64,000 bases of DNA from JAHEGP01 sp963792875 (GTDB taxonomy: Bacteria; Pseudomonadota; Gammaproteobacteria; Pseudomonadales; JAHEGP01). Location: contig CAWBXV010000003.1 of NCBI GenBank assembly GCA_963792875.1, positions 62,001 through 126,000 of the forward strand, given 5' to 3'. The first letter of the stretch is position 1. Each line of letters starts with the position of its first letter. The translations under genes and the position numbers were made by a program. Shown here one piece after another: positions 62,062 through 64,000 of the stretch. The notes under the pieces are model-generated. The model saw only the letters and a program-made list of their open reading frames with translations. It had not been told where the DNA came from and did not search any database.

Positions 62062-62919
62062 GTGACGAACGAAACGAGCAACAATAACGAAACCAGCGCC
62101 GACAAGACCTACTCGCCCTTCAAGCAGCGGATGTGGGAGATCGTGTTCGAGGCCGAGACCAGGGCCGGCCGCGCTTTCGACGTGCTGCTGCTGTGGCTCA
62201 TCGCCATCAGCGTCGCCACCATCATGATCGGCACCATTCCCGACTTCGAGGCGCGCTACGGCGACTATTTCGACATCGCCGAGTGGGTGTTCACCGTCAT
62301 CTTCACCCTGGAGTACTTCCTGCGCATCTGGCTGGTGCGCCGGCCCAGCGCCTATATCTTCAGCTTCTACGGCATCGTCGATCTGGTCTCCTGTCTGCCG
62401 ACCTACCTGACGCTCTTCTATCCGACCCAGGGCCACTTCGCGGTGGTGCGGGTGCTGCGCCTGCTGCGTATGTTCCGCGTACTGAAGATGGTGCACTACA
62501 TCCGCGGCGCCAACGTGATCATGCGCGGCCTGCGCGAGGCGCGGCCGAAGATCGTGGTGTTCTTCCTCACGGTCGCGCTGCTGGCGCTGATCTTCGGCAA
62601 CCTGATGTACATCGTCGAGAGCGGCCAGCCCGACTCCCGCTTCGACAGCATTCCCATCAGCGTCTACTACGCGGTGGTGTCGATCACCACCGTGGGCTAC
62701 GGCGACATGGTGGCGACGACGGTACTGGGCAAGATCATCACGACCTTCCTCATCCTCACCGGCTACGCCATCATCGCGGTGCCGACGGGCATCGTCACCA
62801 GCGAGTTCATCGCCGCCAGCAAGCGCGACGAGACCACCGACGCCTGCCCGGCCTGCGGGGTCCACGGGCACCTGCTCGATGCCAAGTTCTGCCGCAAGTG
62901 CGGCGAAAAACTCACCTGA
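62062..62919 (+). CDS. voltage-gated-type potassium channel with C-terminal zinc ribbon
   Basis: 285 aa from a GTG at 62062; an ATG at 62131 would remove the polar lead. It has six helices: S1 to S3, an S4 with spaced arginines (VVRVLRLLRMFRVLKMVHYI), and S5-pore-S6 with the selectivity filter SITTVGYGDM (about 206-215). The tail is a four-Cys zinc ribbon (CPACGVHGHLLDAKFCRKCG). It is a Kch/KvAP-like inner-membrane potassium channel; the zinc ribbon may sense redox state or bind a partner. It stands alone and divergent from the His-rich protein. Confidence 0.9.
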   Translation: MTNETSNNNETSADKTYSPFKQRMWEIVFEAETRAGRAFDVLLLWLIAISVATIMIGTIPDFEARYGDYFDIAEWVFTVIFTLEYFLRIWLVRRPSAYIFSFYGIVDLVSCLPTYLTLFYPTQGHFAVVRVLRLLRMFRVLKMVHYIRGANVIMRGLREARPKIVVFFLTVALLALIFGNLMYIVESGQPDSRFDSIPISVYYAVVSITTVGYGDMVATTVLGKIITTFLILTGYAIIAVPTGIVTSEFIAASKRDETTDACPACGVHGHLLDAKFCRKCGEKLT

Positions 62920-62964
62920 GGCGTCCCTGCCGCCGCCATACCCCCGCCATGAAGTCCGTTGAAT

Positions 62965-63005
62965 TTGTCCGGGATCAATGCAGCGGTCTCCTTTTGGCGT
63001 AGACT
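62965..63005 (+). promoter_or_regulatory. FNR/Anr-type box with -10 element (class II layout)
   Basis: TTGTCCGGGATCAA (62965-62978) matches the FNR/Anr consensus TTGAT-N4-ATCAA at eight of ten positions. A TAGACT -10 box lies at 63000-63005, which predicts a start near 63012 and puts the box centre at about -41, the normal place for FNR activation. It precedes an oxygen-sensitive iron-sulfur protein gene, which fits anaerobic control. Confidence 0.5.
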
Positions 63006-63068
63006 CGAGAGCTTGATCCCGGCAGCGGCAGCCTCTGCGCGAGGCCTCGCGAGGAGGGGAAAGCAGAC

Positions 63069-64000
63069 ATGTCCGATAGCACTGCAGCGGTTGGCGACCG
63101 GGTCGTGGTCGAGCGGCGCCACCTCGATGCGCTGGTGGCGGTGTTGCGGCGGGAGCACCGGGTGGTGGGGCCGGTGGTCCGCGATCACGCCATCGTCTAC
63201 GACGAGCTGCCCTCTCTCGATGCGCTGCCCATCGGCTGGAGCGACCAGCAGGAGGCGGGCTACTATCGCCTCACACCCAGCGGGCACGGTGCGCTGTTTT
63301 CCCATAACCCGGGCCCCGACACCTGGAAGCGGGAGCTGTTCCCGCCCCAGGCGCTGCTCTTTGAGGCCAGGCGCCAGGGGCGTTCCTTCGAGGTGATCGC
63401 CAGCGACGGCGATGTCAGCGCGCCGCTGGCGCTGGTGGGGGTGCGCGCCTGCGAACTGCACGCCATGGCGATCCAGGATCGCGTACTCTGCGACGGCCCC
63501 TTTGCCGATGCCGATTATCGAGAGCGGCGCCAGCGCGCCTTCATCGTGGCCGTCAATTGCGCTCAGGCGGCCCCGACCTGTTTCTGCACCTCCATGGCGG
63601 CCGGGCCGCAGGTGGAGTCCGGCCACGACCTGGCGCTGACCGAACTGCTCGATGACGGCGGCCACCGCTTCGTGGTCGAAGTGGGCAGCGAACGGGGCGC
63701 GTCCGTGCTGGCGCAGTTGCAGTGGCGGGCGCCCGCGCCGGCTGAACTGGCTGCCGCCGCGGCGGTTCCCGCAGGCGTCGCCGCCGCCATCACGCGGCGG
63801 CTCGACCGCACGGCCGCGGCTGCGGGGCTGGCCGGGCAGCCGGAGCACCCCCATTGGCAGGCGGTGGCGGACCGCTGCCTGAGCTGCGGTAACTGTACCG
63901 CGGTGTGCCCCACCTGTTTCTGCACGACGGTCGAGGACCGCAGCGGCCTCGACGGCGACGCGACAGCGCGCTGGCGCCGCTGGGACTCGTGCTTCACCAC
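63069..64000 (+). CDS. iron-sulfur subunit, sulfhydrogenase/sulfite reductase beta type (3' end outside window)
   Basis: At least 310 aa, cut by the window edge. It starts MSDSTAAVGDRVVVERRHLD. The first 200 residues match the HydB/AsrA type: PIGWSDQQEAGYYRLTPSGH, PGPDTWKRELFPPQALLF, ALVGVRACELHAMAIQDRVL and APTCFCTSM. Then comes a 4Fe-4S motif RCLSCGNCTAVCPTCFCTTV. Proteins of this type are the beta subunits of group 3b NiFe hydrogenases (sulfhydrogenases), which hand electrons to a gamma flavin subunit. The remaining subunits should follow beyond 64000. An FNR-type site lies upstream. Confidence 0.85.
   Translation, partial: MSDSTAAVGDRVVVERRHLDALVAVLRREHRVVGPVVRDHAIVYDELPSLDALPIGWSDQQEAGYYRLTPSGHGALFSHNPGPDTWKRELFPPQALLFEARRQGRSFEVIASDGDVSAPLALVGVRACELHAMAIQDRVLCDGPFADADYRERRQRAFIVAVNCAQAAPTCFCTSMAAGPQVESGHDLALTELLDDGGHRFVVEVGSERGASVLAQLQWRAPAPAELAAAAAVPAGVAAAITRRLDRTAAAAGLAGQPEHPHWQAVADRCLSCGNCTAVCPTCFCTTVEDRSGLDGDATARWRRWDSCFT

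Overview
The window is a GC-rich (roughly two thirds G+C), densely coded bacterial chromosome segment with no phage, insertion sequence or CRISPR. FabV, TrxC, MgtE, XpaC/TelA, a bacterial wax-ester synthase, UPF0149 and CigR-type proteins, and sigma70-like promoters point to a Gammaproteobacterium. A marine Cellvibrionales/Halieaceae-like organism is my best guess, from gene content only.

Layout. 1-9.7 kb is housekeeping: a truncated luciferase-like oxidoreductase, tRNA-Gly(CCC) with its own promoter, a small beta-barrel protein, MgtE, two very small genes, the XpaC-TelA pair, an SLC13/TrkA-C transporter, and UPF0149 and CigR-like proteins. 9.8-17.3 kb holds an ldhA-like dehydrogenase, then a tightly overlapping peptide ABC importer operon (lipoprotein, permease, enlarged permease, fused double ATPase). 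17.3-25.9 kb holds a periplasmic MsrB, a serine-use unit (sdaC-sdaA-ACT regulator), a 7-bp tandem repeat, a DUF3360 permease, a DUF4345/metal-hydrolase pair and a beta-barrel gene. 26-36.5 kb holds trxC, a receptor-like Ser/Thr kinase, a frameshifted beta-barrel gene, a very large secreted protein with fibronectin-like repeats and a degenerate metalloprotease-like region, and a WS/DGAT acyltransferase whose active-site Asp is replaced. 36.7-44.7 kb holds NifJ with a dihydroorotate-dehydrogenase-like partner, FabV, a DUF3014 protein and an MBL hydrolase.

44.8-58.9 kb is the main feature: an apparently complete gene set for breaking down the last two steroid rings (the HIP pathway). It comprises fadD3, two overlapping AsnC/Lrp regulators, ipdA, ipdB, ipdC, echA20, two acyl-CoA dehydrogenase subunit pairs, fadA6, an SDR and ipdF, all on the plus strand. 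FadD3 would activate HIP to its CoA ester. IpdF, IpdC and the dehydrogenases would oxidise it, EchA20 and IpdAB would open rings D and C, and FadA6 would thiolyse the product. No TetR-type KstR2 regulator is present; the AsnC pair sits where a local regulator would be expected.

59-64 kb holds a PHP-fold DUF3604 protein, a His-rich hydrolase-like protein, a voltage-gated-type potassium channel with a C-terminal zinc ribbon, and the start of an iron-sulfur sulfhydrogenase/sulfite-reductase beta-like subunit behind a probable FNR/Anr-type promoter. Together with NifJ and the lactate dehydrogenase-like enzyme this suggests some low-oxygen metabolism.
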